Shown here: positions 36,097 to 45,069 of the stretch, piece after piece | Layout of the letters: each line of letters begins with the position of its first letter | Position numbering within the stretch: position 1 is the stretch's first letter | Assembly: GCA_045106815.1 (NCBI GenBank) | Contig: JBGCFG010000015.1 | Span: 124,001-188,000, forward strand | Direction of reading: 5' to 3' | Length of the DNA stretch: 64,000 nt | DNA from: JAUIAI01 sp045106815 | GTDB lineage: Bacteria; Pseudomonadota; Gammaproteobacteria; Burkholderiales; Burkholderiaceae_E | Translations under genes and position numbers: made by a program | Notes under the pieces: model-generated | Seen by the model: only the letters and a program-made list of their open reading frames with translations | Told to the model about the DNA's origin: nothing | The model's database searches: none

Positions 36097-36822
36097 TTAC
36101 GCTGCTATCTGGTTTCGCTCTTCAGGCTCGTCGCGAGCAGTCGAGCCTTCAATAAAAACCTGTGCCTGTTCATCGGTCAGGCCAATCGCTGGGTCTATTC
36201 CTGCTGCAATCAGTCCGTCAAAACCCAGGGTGTCAAGAAGTGCGTCAGCATGCTGAAACGCCTCTAGGTTGGAGATATTCGAATCAGGTCCCAGGTCATT
36301 GGCTTCAAAGTAGGCGTTAGCCTCTGCTATCAAAGGCACTCCCCAGCGAGCGGCGATCTCACCCGCGGCTTCCATATTGGCGTTCAAACTTAGATCTGTC
36401 GCACTGAGCCCGGCCTGCTCCGCTTCGAAGTTCTCGAGCCTTTGTTGCCTGTCCTGGCGTATTTGCTCAGCCAACTGCTCCTTCCTGGCGTCCTGTCCAG
36501 CTGTATCGACGCCCCGGCGCCGATCGCTTTCGCTCATCTGCCCTTCACTTAGCACCGCCGTTGCCAGTTGAATGGCAGCGGGAGCCGCTGCGGGCACGAA
36601 ATAGCTCACCACAGCCGCGATGACCAGCACCACGATTTTCATGATGCCGCTGCATCCACCGCCAGACGATTTTTCCTGAACCTGAATGTCGGGTGTCGCG
36701 TCAGTAGGCTTGTTCTCGTTTCGCTGAATGTCTTGATTGTGCGTCTGCGAGACAGCAGCCAACTGCGTGTCTAAGGCTTCCTCTTTGGCATTGAGCAATG
36801 CAACCTGACTGACCTCACTCAT
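36097..36822 (-). CDS. Candidate T3SS translocator (one hydrophobic segment)
   Basis: A 241-residue protein without a signal peptide. A polar N-terminus of about 55 residues precedes one strong hydrophobic region (MKIVVLVIAAVVSYFVPAAA, about 61-80, continuing weakly to 92), preceded by GGGCSG. A charged coiled coil (about 100-135) and a helical C-terminus follow. This layout matches SctB-like translocators (one membrane segment plus coiled coil), though I see no sequence identity to YopD/SipC families. GAGGAG supports the ATG at 36822. Confidence 0.65.
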   Translation of the reverse strand: MSEVSQVALLNAKEEALDTQLAAVSQTHNQDIQRNENKPTDATPDIQVQEKSSGGGCSGIMKIVVLVIAAVVSYFVPAAAPAAIQLATAVLSEGQMSESDRRRGVDTAGQDARKEQLAEQIRQDRQQRLENFEAEQAGLSATDLSLNANMEAAGEIAARWGVPLIAEANAYFEANDLGPDSNISNLEAFQHADALLDTLGFDGLIAAGIDPAIGLTDEQAQVFIEGSTARDEPEERNQIAA

Positions 36823-36918
36823 CTCATTCTCCTCATGACCGGCTATCTGATAAATCTAAGCTGTCGTTCTTGCGTACTCGTTTACTGACCTTTGATGGCA
36901 ACTTCCAAGTGGCGCTCG

Positions 36919-37851
36919 TCACGATGCAGCAATCAGGCTACGGCTAACCTGTTCTTGCTGGACCTGCCTTCTTTTCGCTCCCGCAAGCCCGTACCCAGCG
37001 CGGCTGCGCGCCGCCGCCAATCGACGCCGGCTCCACCAGTAGGCCGACGGATCAGTCCGCAGGAACTCCTCCAGCTTCTTGGCCTGCATCTGAATGGTTT
37101 TGTGCATATCAACGGCTTCGGTCGCCGCAGCCAGCTGCTCAAGCGATACCCTGTAGTGCCCGTCCGCCTGTTGGTCGACCTGTAACCAAAAAACCGGCGC
37201 CGCGGCTGCCTTTGCCAAAATTGAAACGATCGGCGAGTACTGGACCATTGCACCGATAACTTGCGCAGGCACACGATGATGACCAGCAATCTCCGGTTCA
37301 TCAGGGAAAAGCAACAACGGCTTACCTGCCTTGAGCACACGGAGAGCCGGCCTGAAAGCGCCTTCAGCTTCGATGATTGTCTGAGGACGAAAGCGTGACC
37401 ACGCCCGCTTTGCTGCGCCCAATAGCGTTTCTGATCCGGGATCGACAACAATCGCCCCCTCGACCTCAACCGAGAGACGCATTGCCGCAACCTCCATCCC
37501 TAGCTGATGGCATCCGACGATGATGCAAGCAGAATTCCCCGGCAGTTCCTTAGCTCCTGACAATGAAGCCAGAGCGGCGAGTTCACGCGCTGATGCATGC
37601 CATGACCACAAGTGATCTAAACGAGCACGCGCCATTCGCTTGCAGTTCAGCAGGGCCAAATTTTGAATGTTGGCTTTGCTCATGGCCGGAAATACTGTCG
37701 TCAGGTTGTGCACTACCGTCTCAGCAAACTCATGGTCGGATGCCGCCTGCCGCGCCGACATTTTGTCAGCAATCTTGTGGCGGGTGGCATCGTCCATAAA
37801 CCCGATACCACGCGTGACAGCACCGGCTACCAAGTCGTTAAACCCCATCAT
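36919..37851 (-). CDS. LpxL/HtrB-like acyltransferase in the T3SS operon
   Basis: A 310-residue protein resembling the lysophospholipid/lipid A late acyltransferase family. It has an HX4E catalytic motif (GCHQLGMEV: His115, Glu120), matching HX4(D/E) of LpxL/HtrB, followed by family-like blocks (ALRVLKAGKPLLLFPDEPE near 205-225, the SPIVSILAKAAAAPVFWLQV strand and a terminal YWWSRRR). LpxL has an N-terminal membrane anchor; here it is absent or very weak. The gene sits between candidate secreted proteins in the secretion operon, so it may be an effector that acylates host lipid or a cytosolic enzyme that modifies a machine part. Function inferred. Confidence 0.72.
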   Translation of the reverse strand: MMGFNDLVAGAVTRGIGFMDDATRHKIADKMSARQAASDHEFAETVVHNLTTVFPAMSKANIQNLALLNCKRMARARLDHLWSWHASARELAALASLSGAKELPGNSACIIVGCHQLGMEVAAMRLSVEVEGAIVVDPGSETLLGAAKRAWSRFRPQTIIEAEGAFRPALRVLKAGKPLLLFPDEPEIAGHHRVPAQVIGAMVQYSPIVSILAKAAAAPVFWLQVDQQADGHYRVSLEQLAAATEAVDMHKTIQMQAKKLEEFLRTDPSAYWWSRRRLAAARSRAGYGLAGAKRRQVQQEQVSRSLIAAS

Positions 37852-37867
37852 GACTTTGCCAAAGAGC

Positions 37868-38254
37868 TCACTGGACTGACTGCGCGTTAGGATTAGTCAC
37901 ATCCTGGGATTCCTGAACAACGTCGGTATCAGTCGACTGATTCGGGTTGTCGCGCTGCACCTGTTGCGTATCCTTGGCCGCCTGTGCGTCGACTGCAGCG
38001 ACAACAGCACTCGCTGCTCCGCGGGCCTGCGGGTAATAGGCCGCGACCATTTGCATAACGAGCTTGATGATCGGTGCCATTGATTGAGCGCAAGATTGAT
38101 CCGGTTGTGTAAGCTGCTCTTGTCCGCTCACATCACCCTGGGTAGTCATCTCTGGCTGCTGGGTCGTTGAAGGTAAGGCCTGCTCCAGCGGATTCGAGCC
38201 CTCAGACCCTGAGATTGCGCTCGGATCAATATAGTTGGTCGTCATGATGGCCAT
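37868..38254 (-). CDS. Small unknown T3SS-operon protein, candidate secreted
   Basis: A 128-residue protein rich in Gln, Ser, Thr and Asp at both ends, with one hydrophobic helix in the middle (MAPIIKLVMQMVAAYYPQARG, roughly 59-78). No signal peptide. AGGAG eight bases before the ATG at 38254 supports the start. Composition and position near the head of the T3SS operon suggest an exported filament, tip or translocator-like protein. No family is recognised. Confidence 0.6.
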   Translation of the reverse strand: MAIMTTNYIDPSAISGSEGSNPLEQALPSTTQQPEMTTQGDVSGQEQLTQPDQSCAQSMAPIIKLVMQMVAAYYPQARGAASAVVAAVDAQAAKDTQQVQRDNPNQSTDTDVVQESQDVTNPNAQSVQ

Positions 38255-38266
38255 CGTGGTCTCCTG

Positions 38267-38500
38267 CTACTTCGTTCGGCGCGCACACAGCTCAAGACCA
38301 GTCTCGAGTCGCTTCGCAATGAAATCGATATCCTGCTCATCGCACCCTCTCGTCTCGGAGCATTGCTCGGCGAGGCGCTTGTATGCGCTTTCAATTGGCT
38401 CACTCACGGCATCAGATACTGTCGAATGTGTTGAAGTTTGAGCTTGACCTACTCGCCGACTTGCCCCTCCAAATTCACGCCTTTCAACTAGTGCATCCAT
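38267..38500 (-). CDS. Small unknown protein, first gene of the T3SS operon
   Basis: A 77-residue polar protein, helical in its C-terminal half, with four Cys-containing positions late in the chain (EQCSETRGCDEQD, ELCARR). It is 12 bases upstream of the next gene and 348 bases from the divergent regulator. Size and acidic/helical content would suit a needle-subunit chaperone (SctE/SctG role), which is otherwise missing, but there is no sequence match I can name. A GAGG lies rather far (13 bases) from the ATG. Confidence 0.5.
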   Translation of the reverse strand: MDALVERREFGGASRRVGQAQTSTHSTVSDAVSEPIESAYKRLAEQCSETRGCDEQDIDFIAKRLETGLELCARRTK

Positions 38501-38848
38501 TTCGCTTGTGTTCGCCTCATGAGTTCATAAACCGACTTGGAGACTAGCCCCGCATTCTTTCCTGACGATTTATTTGTCTTTTCTTCAGGCTTCAGACATG
38601 GCTGCAAGCGCTTACTTGATTTGCCTCGCGCACGCTCATCGTGCAAACCGAAGCCAGTTTTGTAACAGGGTTGACGTTAAGGATCATGCCCGGCGGTCCG
38701 CATGACCACGGCAGACTTGGTTCTGTTTACGTTAGGAAACGCGCCGCACGAAACACCTGTTTACGTTTAACGAGCAACGGATACACGATCAATTTAGCCA
38801 GACATGCGCGGGTGGATATATTGGCTTTGCAAATTTCTTGAGAGTGCA
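38501..38848. promoter_or_regulatory. Divergent control region of the T3SS operon and its regulator
   Basis: 348 bases without a gene, between the head of the T3SS operon (minus) and the first BTAD regulator (plus). It is locally AT-richer than its surroundings. It contains the direct repeat CTGTTTACGTT (38723-38733 and 38757-38767, 34 bases apart) and a related TTGACGTT at 38672-38679. A TATATT lies at about 38816-38821 near the regulator start. No convincing paired -35/-10 boxes could be chosen by eye. It probably holds both promoters. Confidence 0.55.
38723..38767. repeat. Direct repeat CTGTTTACGTT, two copies
   Basis: Two exact 11-base copies begin 34 bases apart, close to three helical turns, in the divergent control region. 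SARP/BTAD-type regulators, like the one encoded just to the right, bind short direct repeats, so an operator is possible. The core TTTACGTT also occurs in the malQ/glgB intergenic region, which weakens the case for specificity. Confidence 0.4.
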
Positions 38849-41800
38849 ATGGCAAACACGGCAACTGTTAGTGCGCATCGTAGTCAGAGCGGCGTTGTCG
38901 CAATACGGCTGTTCGGACCTTTCGCAATCAGCCTGGACAATCGCCCTGCGTGTGAAGGGCTGCACAAGCGCACGCACCCGAGGCGTCTGGTCCAGTTGCT
39001 CGGGGCCGCAACAGGTTTAACCGTTTCCCGAGCGGTAGTGCTTGAGTCTCTCTGGCCTGAGCTAGACACTGAGCGTGCAGCTTGCCGCCTGCACCAAGCC
39101 GTTCATTGGCTGCGCAAAGAGTTCGCGACCCTGCCCGAGCAGACGCGTCCGACGATTGAGTCGCGTGGCGACACCATGCGCCTTTGCCTCACCCCCAACT
39201 GCTCGATTGACGTCAAACGCTTTGAGCAGCTAGTAGATGCCGACCAGCCAGACCCAGGCAACCGCCTGCTAAACCTGCGCCAGGCCCTGTCTGCCTATCA
39301 GGGGGAGCTTCTCAGCAACTGGCTCGGCTGCCACACAATAGATGCTCGGCGTGTGGCCCTGACCATGCGCTACCTGGGCGCGTGCCGTGAAGCAATTGAG
39401 CTTGCCAAAGAGATGGGGCGCGATGAAGTTGCGCTTCGTCTCGCTGATCAACTTATCAAGTGCGCTGAGGCAACATCGCAAGACCATTTTCTTTATTTTG
39501 AGCTTCTACGCTCGCTCGGCCGAGTCAACGAAGCGGTGCAATACGCGAACGACCTGCGTAGAACACATAGCGACCAGGATCCGGAACTTGTCCGAGAAAT
39601 TGACGACCTCATCCGCTCACTACAGCAAAAGAATAACCAACTGGACGAGGACAGCTTACTGGCACTACTCGAATCTGGGTCGCAGGCAGAGCAACTCCCG
39701 GTGTTGCCCGTTGCATACGGGTATGACGGCTACATCAACCGGGCCATCACGCTGGTAACGACACCAGGGTTCCCCGCCTTGACGCTCGCAGGACCACCCG
39801 GTACGGGCAAAACGCTCGTCGCGAAACATGTTGTTGCTGCAGTTCACACAAGGTTCGCGCATGGCGCCTATTGGGTTGATTGCGCTCGAAAAACCGACCA
39901 TAGCGATTTGTGCGGAGCGATTGCGCGAGCCATCGAACCGACGGCTGAATCAGGCTCGTCGTGTGAGAGCCTCCAGAGAGTTCTCAAAGGCAAGGAGTGT
40001 CTCGTGGTGCTAGATGGCCTCTGCGCAGGGCAGTTCGATCGGGACCGACTGAGCGAGCTGACTCGGCAGTACGGTGAGGTGCACTGGTTAATCACCTGCT
40101 GGCACCATTGCGAGTTGGACATTGAACAAATCCTGACGATTGGCACAGAGGTCCTGGCAAAGGGCGAACCAGCGGTTCAATCTCCAACCGCGATGACACC
40201 CGGCGAGCGCATCTTACTCAGTGGAACCGGCCTTGATGACACCGCCTCACTGGACCAAGCGTCTCTCGAGAGCATGAGAGCCATTTGCATGGCACTTGAC
40301 TGGCGCCCGGCCACACTGGTGGCCGCAGCCCGATCGCTTCGTACCCGAACGCTGTTTGAGCTGAAGCAGTCTCTTGAATCACAAGATGGTCTTAAACGGT
40401 TGATTGAAAATGCGCAGCCTGATGCCCTTCAGTCGTGGGTAACCTTGACGTCAGAAAAACTGACTCACTTATTGGCGGCAGTATTCCCAACGCTTTCATG
40501 GCTGAACCGGGATGACCTAAAGCAGCTTGCTCCATTGGCGTTGCGAGAAGAGCTTGACCAACTTATTGAACAGGCGGTGATCTATGGTTACATGCGACGC
40601 AGAGTGCGGGCTTCGGCGGCTGGGCATGTCAGTGAATTCAGACCGAATCTGACGCATCATTTGTTGACTCTTAACCCAGACTGTTTTGGAGCACCAGACT
40701 CTGGCCTAGCCAAACGACTGGCCTGGCTAGTCACTAACGGCTCCCAAGATCTGAGCGAAGACGAGTCGGCCCGAGCCCACAGGTGGTTTGAGAGGCATCG
40801 CAAGGATTTTGTAGAGGTGGCCAATCAACTGATGGATTCCCAGGAATGGGCGCAGCTCGCCCGACTAAGCTGCGCCCATTTGCCCTCTCTGATACAAACT
40901 GTCTCTCACGCTGATGCAGTGGCCTGGCTCTCGGCCAGCCTGACTGTAGAAGAACCGCTGTCCGCCACTGAACGGACTCAACTTTGGATGGCCCTGGCGC
41001 GAGTGAGATCCAATCAAAACAGAGTAGAACAAGCCTGTGAAGCGGCGAGCACAGCCGTATCGTTGGCAACCAACTACAACCTTAAGGAGCTTGAGCGAAC
41101 TGCCTGCTCTTTCCTAGCCGAGCTTCGACCAGAACGTGCGACTCACGCCACCACTGCCAGTTCGTTAGGCGTCGACGCAGGTCTGAGTTTGATGCGTTCA
41201 GCCAAACTCGCCCTACGGGTTGGCGAGGCGGCAAGGGCGAGAGCCATTAGCAATCAAGCAGTCGACATTTTCGTGCGCTTTGGTCTGCATGAATGCCTTG
41301 CGAGCACTTACCGGTACCAGGCGAAGATTTCTTTCGCCATGGGAGATCTAGCAGAGGCCGAGAGACTCGCCGTTTTAAGCCAGGAACTCAGCGCGCCAAT
41401 AAATCCTGAGCTTGCCCAAATTCATGCCGACGTTTTACGCACAGAAGTTTTGCTCTCAGACATGAAGTTTGACGAAGCGATTGCGCTGGCCTCGTCTATC
41501 ACCGCGAGGCCTTCGATCGAGGCAATGCCTGAGCATTTGCGAAGAGCATTTCACCTTATTGCGTGGGGATACTATGCACAAGGCGCAACCAGCTTAAGCC
41601 GAGCCATCAGCAACAGTGCCTGCACAATTTCTGCGCCTCGGCTTGCAGCTGGCAACTCAGCTAACGAATCAGTTCTCCGAGCCCTCTTGCATATTCGTGA
41701 TGGGCAATTTGAAGAACTCAAGCAGACACTCGGCCTTCTTCGAGGGGTCTTACCGTTGGAAGGCGTGCTGTCAGACCGGCAAAGCGACAACATTAACGTG

Positions 41801-42025
41801 GCTGAAATTGCATGTGCGCTCGACAGATATGATCTTGCAGCGCCGCTCGTAAGAGAGCTTTCAAATGTTCAAAGGTCGGGTCAGGGTACTTTGCGACCCT
41901 GGGTCAATGAACGCTTGCACGCACTTCCCATCAAATTGAGTCAATACCCGCGGGAGCCTCAAGCACACCGGGAAGGAGATCCGTTGGCGATTCTGACACT
42001 AGTGAAGATCGCGAACACGCTGTAG
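38849..42025 (+). CDS. Winged-helix/BTAD/P-loop/TPR regulator, likely T3SS activator
   Basis: About 1,058 residues from the ATG at 38849 (GAGAG upstream; the frame opens at 38804). N-terminus: an OmpR/SARP-type winged helix (VAIRLFGPFAISLDNRP to IDVKRFEQLV, about 15-120), then a BTAD helical-repeat domain (to about 255). A STAND/NB-ARC-like NTPase follows with P-loop AGPPGTGKT near 314-322, and a TPR-like C-terminus (about 650-1058). This is the AfsR-type layout; HilA of Salmonella shares the winged helix plus BTAD-like part. It is divergent from the T3SS operon, so I infer that it activates it in response to a ligand or nucleotide state. Confidence 0.85.
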   Translation: MANTATVSAHRSQSGVVAIRLFGPFAISLDNRPACEGLHKRTHPRRLVQLLGAATGLTVSRAVVLESLWPELDTERAACRLHQAVHWLRKEFATLPEQTRPTIESRGDTMRLCLTPNCSIDVKRFEQLVDADQPDPGNRLLNLRQALSAYQGELLSNWLGCHTIDARRVALTMRYLGACREAIELAKEMGRDEVALRLADQLIKCAEATSQDHFLYFELLRSLGRVNEAVQYANDLRRTHSDQDPELVREIDDLIRSLQQKNNQLDEDSLLALLESGSQAEQLPVLPVAYGYDGYINRAITLVTTPGFPALTLAGPPGTGKTLVAKHVVAAVHTRFAHGAYWVDCARKTDHSDLCGAIARAIEPTAESGSSCESLQRVLKGKECLVVLDGLCAGQFDRDRLSELTRQYGEVHWLITCWHHCELDIEQILTIGTEVLAKGEPAVQSPTAMTPGERILLSGTGLDDTASLDQASLESMRAICMALDWRPATLVAAARSLRTRTLFELKQSLESQDGLKRLIENAQPDALQSWVTLTSEKLTHLLAAVFPTLSWLNRDDLKQLAPLALREELDQLIEQAVIYGYMRRRVRASAAGHVSEFRPNLTHHLLTLNPDCFGAPDSGLAKRLAWLVTNGSQDLSEDESARAHRWFERHRKDFVEVANQLMDSQEWAQLARLSCAHLPSLIQTVSHADAVAWLSASLTVEEPLSATERTQLWMALARVRSNQNRVEQACEAASTAVSLATNYNLKELERTACSFLAELRPERATHATTASSLGVDAGLSLMRSAKLALRVGEAARARAISNQAVDIFVRFGLHECLASTYRYQAKISFAMGDLAEAERLAVLSQELSAPINPELAQIHADVLRTEVLLSDMKFDEAIALASSITARPSIEAMPEHLRRAFHLIAWGYYAQGATSLSRAISNSACTISAPRLAAGNSANESVLRALLHIRDGQFEELKQTLGLLRGVLPLEGVLSDRQSDNINVAEIACALDRYDLAAPLVRELSNVQRSGQGTLRPWVNERLHALPIKLSQYPREPQAHREGDPLAILTLVKIANTL

Positions 42026-42039
42026 TGTGGCTCGGGACT

Positions 42040-44940
42040 TCATCTGAGCTGGTTGAGGATCATTCTTGCTCGCTGATCCAGACGCGCCAGAGCATCCACT
42101 TTTGACGGGATAACCACTGAGCGTGCATGCTCGATTTTGGGCGCGATAGACTCAGTATAGCTTTGCCAACAAGGGGGGCCGCCCTCCTCTGCAAAGCTCA
42201 TCCAAATGGGCAGTAATTCTTGCATAACGTCCGCATTATGCAGCCGGTCAGCTTGAACCATCGACGCCTCTATTGCCAGCAATGACAGTGCTGTGGGTAG
42301 CTTGTCGGGGCGCTCAAGAAGCTCCGTTAGCTCGGGTTGTGCCAACTCGAGCTGCGCGATTAGCGAGTCTTGCCCTGTCATGAGCATGTAGCAAGCCAGT
42401 TGACAGCGAATTAGCAGGCCAGACTTCGTCGAGAATGCCGACTGCCCTCCATCGACCAAATACTGGTGCAGATACGTCACCCAGTGACCAGCTCTTTCAG
42501 TCTGCCCCGAACGCCAGCAGTGCCGAATGACCCACAGCGCCCGGCTCGCTTTTACCGGTGCTTGCTCGTCACAAGCCCGAAAATCACTCAGTAGGCCCTG
42601 CTCAAACTCTTCCTGCTGGTCTTGCAGCAGTAGTTGATTCAGTCGCGCAAAACGCGGTAGTACATCGTAGAGATGCGGTGAGTCCTGCCGGGAGAGAAAA
42701 CCCAGAACGCCATCGCTGGTTTCGGGATCACTTTCAGGAAGCCTCACATCGGGCATGGTACGAACCCGGACCGCAGTTAATGCGAATGAAATCGCCTGCT
42801 GAATATTAGGATCTAACGCTGATAGATCTACTGCAGATGGATCATCCCAGCAATGCTCACACGTTAGTCGTTGCATGACCGTGGCCAGCACGCCAAACAC
42901 AGCCCCGTCCTGCTGGCTGGGCGCTAGCTTGTGAACGGCACTAAACAGCTCCTCGTTCAGGTCCGGCGAACGCCGCAGGATTAACCATGGTGTTGCTCCC
43001 AACACAGCTAGTCGGAACACTTGTTCAGACCTGTTGCCATGCCGCAGGAGCGTAAGCATGAGCGGCCGACTACTTTCAATGATATTCAGCGTTTCGACGA
43101 AAGACTTCCCGCTACTTGACGCATGATTGACGAGTGTCCCAATGTGCTCGGCCAACCATGCGACCAGTCGGCGCCGGACAGTCTCGTGCGACAACACCTT
43201 ATTGGTAGGTGACGCGTACGCCTCGAAACACCTTGCCACGACAGGCGCTACAGACAGATGTTCGGGCGGCCCATCGGATGGGTGTGCGCGGACAAAGCCA
43301 AGGTCAAGCAGAGTTTCGATAGCCGCGTACGACTTTGAGTAATACTCGGGAAGAACTTGCTCGATAGTCTCCACCGCCTGATCGAGCGTGATGGGCTCTA
43401 CTATCATAGCCAGCAATGAGCCAAGCACGCCAACAGCAGTGTCAGTGCCGTTGAGTGACTCCTGAAAAAGCTGACCGACCGTGCGTGTCGCCGTGTCTGA
43501 CGGGGCCCGCACGGTGTCGTCCAGGGCACCAAGCTGGGTCGATACTAGGCGCAAGGTTTCCCCGGGCGTAGCCGCCACACACTTCCTCGCTGCTAACCGC
43601 AGCAAGGCCGGCCACCCCGCACAAAACTCTAAAAGAAGGAAGAGCTCGTTTCTGTCGGATGCTTGCTCGGCCTGATCAAACCCATCTTGACAGTGCAAGA
43701 GGAACATTGCGGAGGACGCGCTAGGCAGAAGCGACGTGCCAGCAGCCCTCGAGCTCGGCAAACTGAGAGGGGTCAGGCGGATGACCGAGACGGCAACAGA
43801 CAGGCGAATCCTCGACGCAATGATCAGCTTTAGGTTCTTTAAGGGAAGATCTTGCGAGAACGCAGCAAAATCAGCATCACTCAAAACATGGTCCAGCACC
43901 AGGATATCTGGATGCCTGCACGGATCCTGAGCGGATAGCATGCGCTGGGCGGCTCGACGTTCTGCCGGCACAGCCAGGTCAAAAAACATCGCAGTCTGAT
44001 CATTGGTACCTGTAAACGACCTCAGAAACTGAGACAGGACCACAGACTTACCCATGCCACTGGCACCCACAAGATTACAGATGCCCGACTGTTCACGGGA
44101 CCATCGAATCAGTCGGTCGACGGGTTCCGGGCGATAAACACCTAATTGTTCGGAGGACGGCTTTACCGGCCCATTCGAATCACCACGAATCACCTCCATC
44201 GCTCGAGCAGCTAACTCCTGGGTTTGCGCCGATGGCTTCAAGCCAAAAGCCTCGGCCATTTCCTTACGCGCTTGCCGATAGAGCCGGATGACATCATGGT
44301 GCCGGCCGATACGTCCGGCAAACGCCATCAGTTGCCGAAACGCGTGCTCGTCGCCAGGATAGGCCTTGATGATTCGCTGTAGCTGAGCCATAGCAGCCGG
44401 AATATCCCCTGCTGCAACCATTCGCTCGACGATACGATATTGCAATGTCTTTTGATCCTGAGCGAGACGTGCCCTGACGCGCTCGCCCAGCGGACCTTCG
44501 ATGTCAGGGTCGAAGGGCACGCCTAGACACCCATAATGTCTGAACAGGCTTTCGTTGTCAGCAGCCAAACCGGCGGCGGCGGCAGCCCTGATCTGTTCGA
44601 TGTCCGTTGTGATCCGCTCATCAAGAAAAACGAGTTCGTCTTGAACGTATATCCAATTGGCATCCCAGGCCGCGTTACAAATCGCTTGGCGTATCAGGTG
44701 CAGTGTATGGCTCAGCCGGTTTCTAGCCTGGCGAACATCGTGTTCTGGCCAAAAGTGCAGTGCTAGCACGTCCCGTTCCAAGGGCTCGACTGATCCGGCA
44801 ACTAAAGCGAGGATCTGCCGAGCCGCGCGGCGACTTTGGATCTGGAGCGGGCCGTCGTAGCGCCAGCTTCTAACTCGTTGCGATCCAAGAAGTTGAATCT
44901 CAACCACAGGAACGGTTGCGCGACTTACATCTAGTGACAT
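42040..44940 (-). CDS. Second winged-helix/BTAD/P-loop regulator
   Basis: A 966-residue protein with the same layout as the convergent regulator: winged helix (VEIQLLGSQRVRSW to EHDVRQARNRLSHTLHLIR), BTAD (about 110-245, ending RQARKEMAEAFGLKPSAQTQ), P-loop NTPase (VGASGMGKS near 289-297) and a helical C-terminus. The two differ enough in sequence to be old paralogues rather than a recent duplication. The stops lie 14 bases apart. Its 5' side is divergent from the VirB9/OmpA-like lipoprotein gene, 129 bases away, so it could control that gene. Confidence 0.84.
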   Translation of the reverse strand: MSLDVSRATVPVVEIQLLGSQRVRSWRYDGPLQIQSRRAARQILALVAGSVEPLERDVLALHFWPEHDVRQARNRLSHTLHLIRQAICNAAWDANWIYVQDELVFLDERITTDIEQIRAAAAAGLAADNESLFRHYGCLGVPFDPDIEGPLGERVRARLAQDQKTLQYRIVERMVAAGDIPAAMAQLQRIIKAYPGDEHAFRQLMAFAGRIGRHHDVIRLYRQARKEMAEAFGLKPSAQTQELAARAMEVIRGDSNGPVKPSSEQLGVYRPEPVDRLIRWSREQSGICNLVGASGMGKSVVLSQFLRSFTGTNDQTAMFFDLAVPAERRAAQRMLSAQDPCRHPDILVLDHVLSDADFAAFSQDLPLKNLKLIIASRIRLSVAVSVIRLTPLSLPSSRAAGTSLLPSASSAMFLLHCQDGFDQAEQASDRNELFLLLEFCAGWPALLRLAARKCVAATPGETLRLVSTQLGALDDTVRAPSDTATRTVGQLFQESLNGTDTAVGVLGSLLAMIVEPITLDQAVETIEQVLPEYYSKSYAAIETLLDLGFVRAHPSDGPPEHLSVAPVVARCFEAYASPTNKVLSHETVRRRLVAWLAEHIGTLVNHASSSGKSFVETLNIIESSRPLMLTLLRHGNRSEQVFRLAVLGATPWLILRRSPDLNEELFSAVHKLAPSQQDGAVFGVLATVMQRLTCEHCWDDPSAVDLSALDPNIQQAISFALTAVRVRTMPDVRLPESDPETSDGVLGFLSRQDSPHLYDVLPRFARLNQLLLQDQQEEFEQGLLSDFRACDEQAPVKASRALWVIRHCWRSGQTERAGHWVTYLHQYLVDGGQSAFSTKSGLLIRCQLACYMLMTGQDSLIAQLELAQPELTELLERPDKLPTALSLLAIEASMVQADRLHNADVMQELLPIWMSFAEEGGPPCWQSYTESIAPKIEHARSVVIPSKVDALARLDQRARMILNQLR

Positions 44941-45069
44941 GAGGCTACGGGCAAGGCAGATAAACGGATAGACAAGAGCGAAACCTTAGGCTCTTCAAAC
45001 AGATCTCCAATCGCTCGCGCCTAGGCTATCCGATCGCAGCCCTTGGGCGTGTAAGCAAGGCGTAACAAT

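Larger units (their letters stand above)
17158..38500 (-). other. T3SS locus, one long co-directional gene run
   Basis: Twenty-four genes on one strand with gaps of mostly under 30 bases and at least eight ATGA or TGATG overlaps (sctC/D, I/J, K/L, N/O, R/S, V/lipoprotein and others). The machinery order C-D-F-I-J-K-L-N-O-Q-R-S-T-U-V follows the Ysc pattern, with the gate gene sctV placed last. The secretin, needle candidate and lipobox-bearing SctJ exclude a flagellar system. I could not find SctP, SctW, SctA or a named chaperone. Confidence 0.9.

Noticed and set aside
17158..38500. Flagellar export system instead of a T3SS
   Set aside because: A secretin (SctC), a lipobox-bearing SctJ and absence of flagellar hook, rod or filament genes exclude it.
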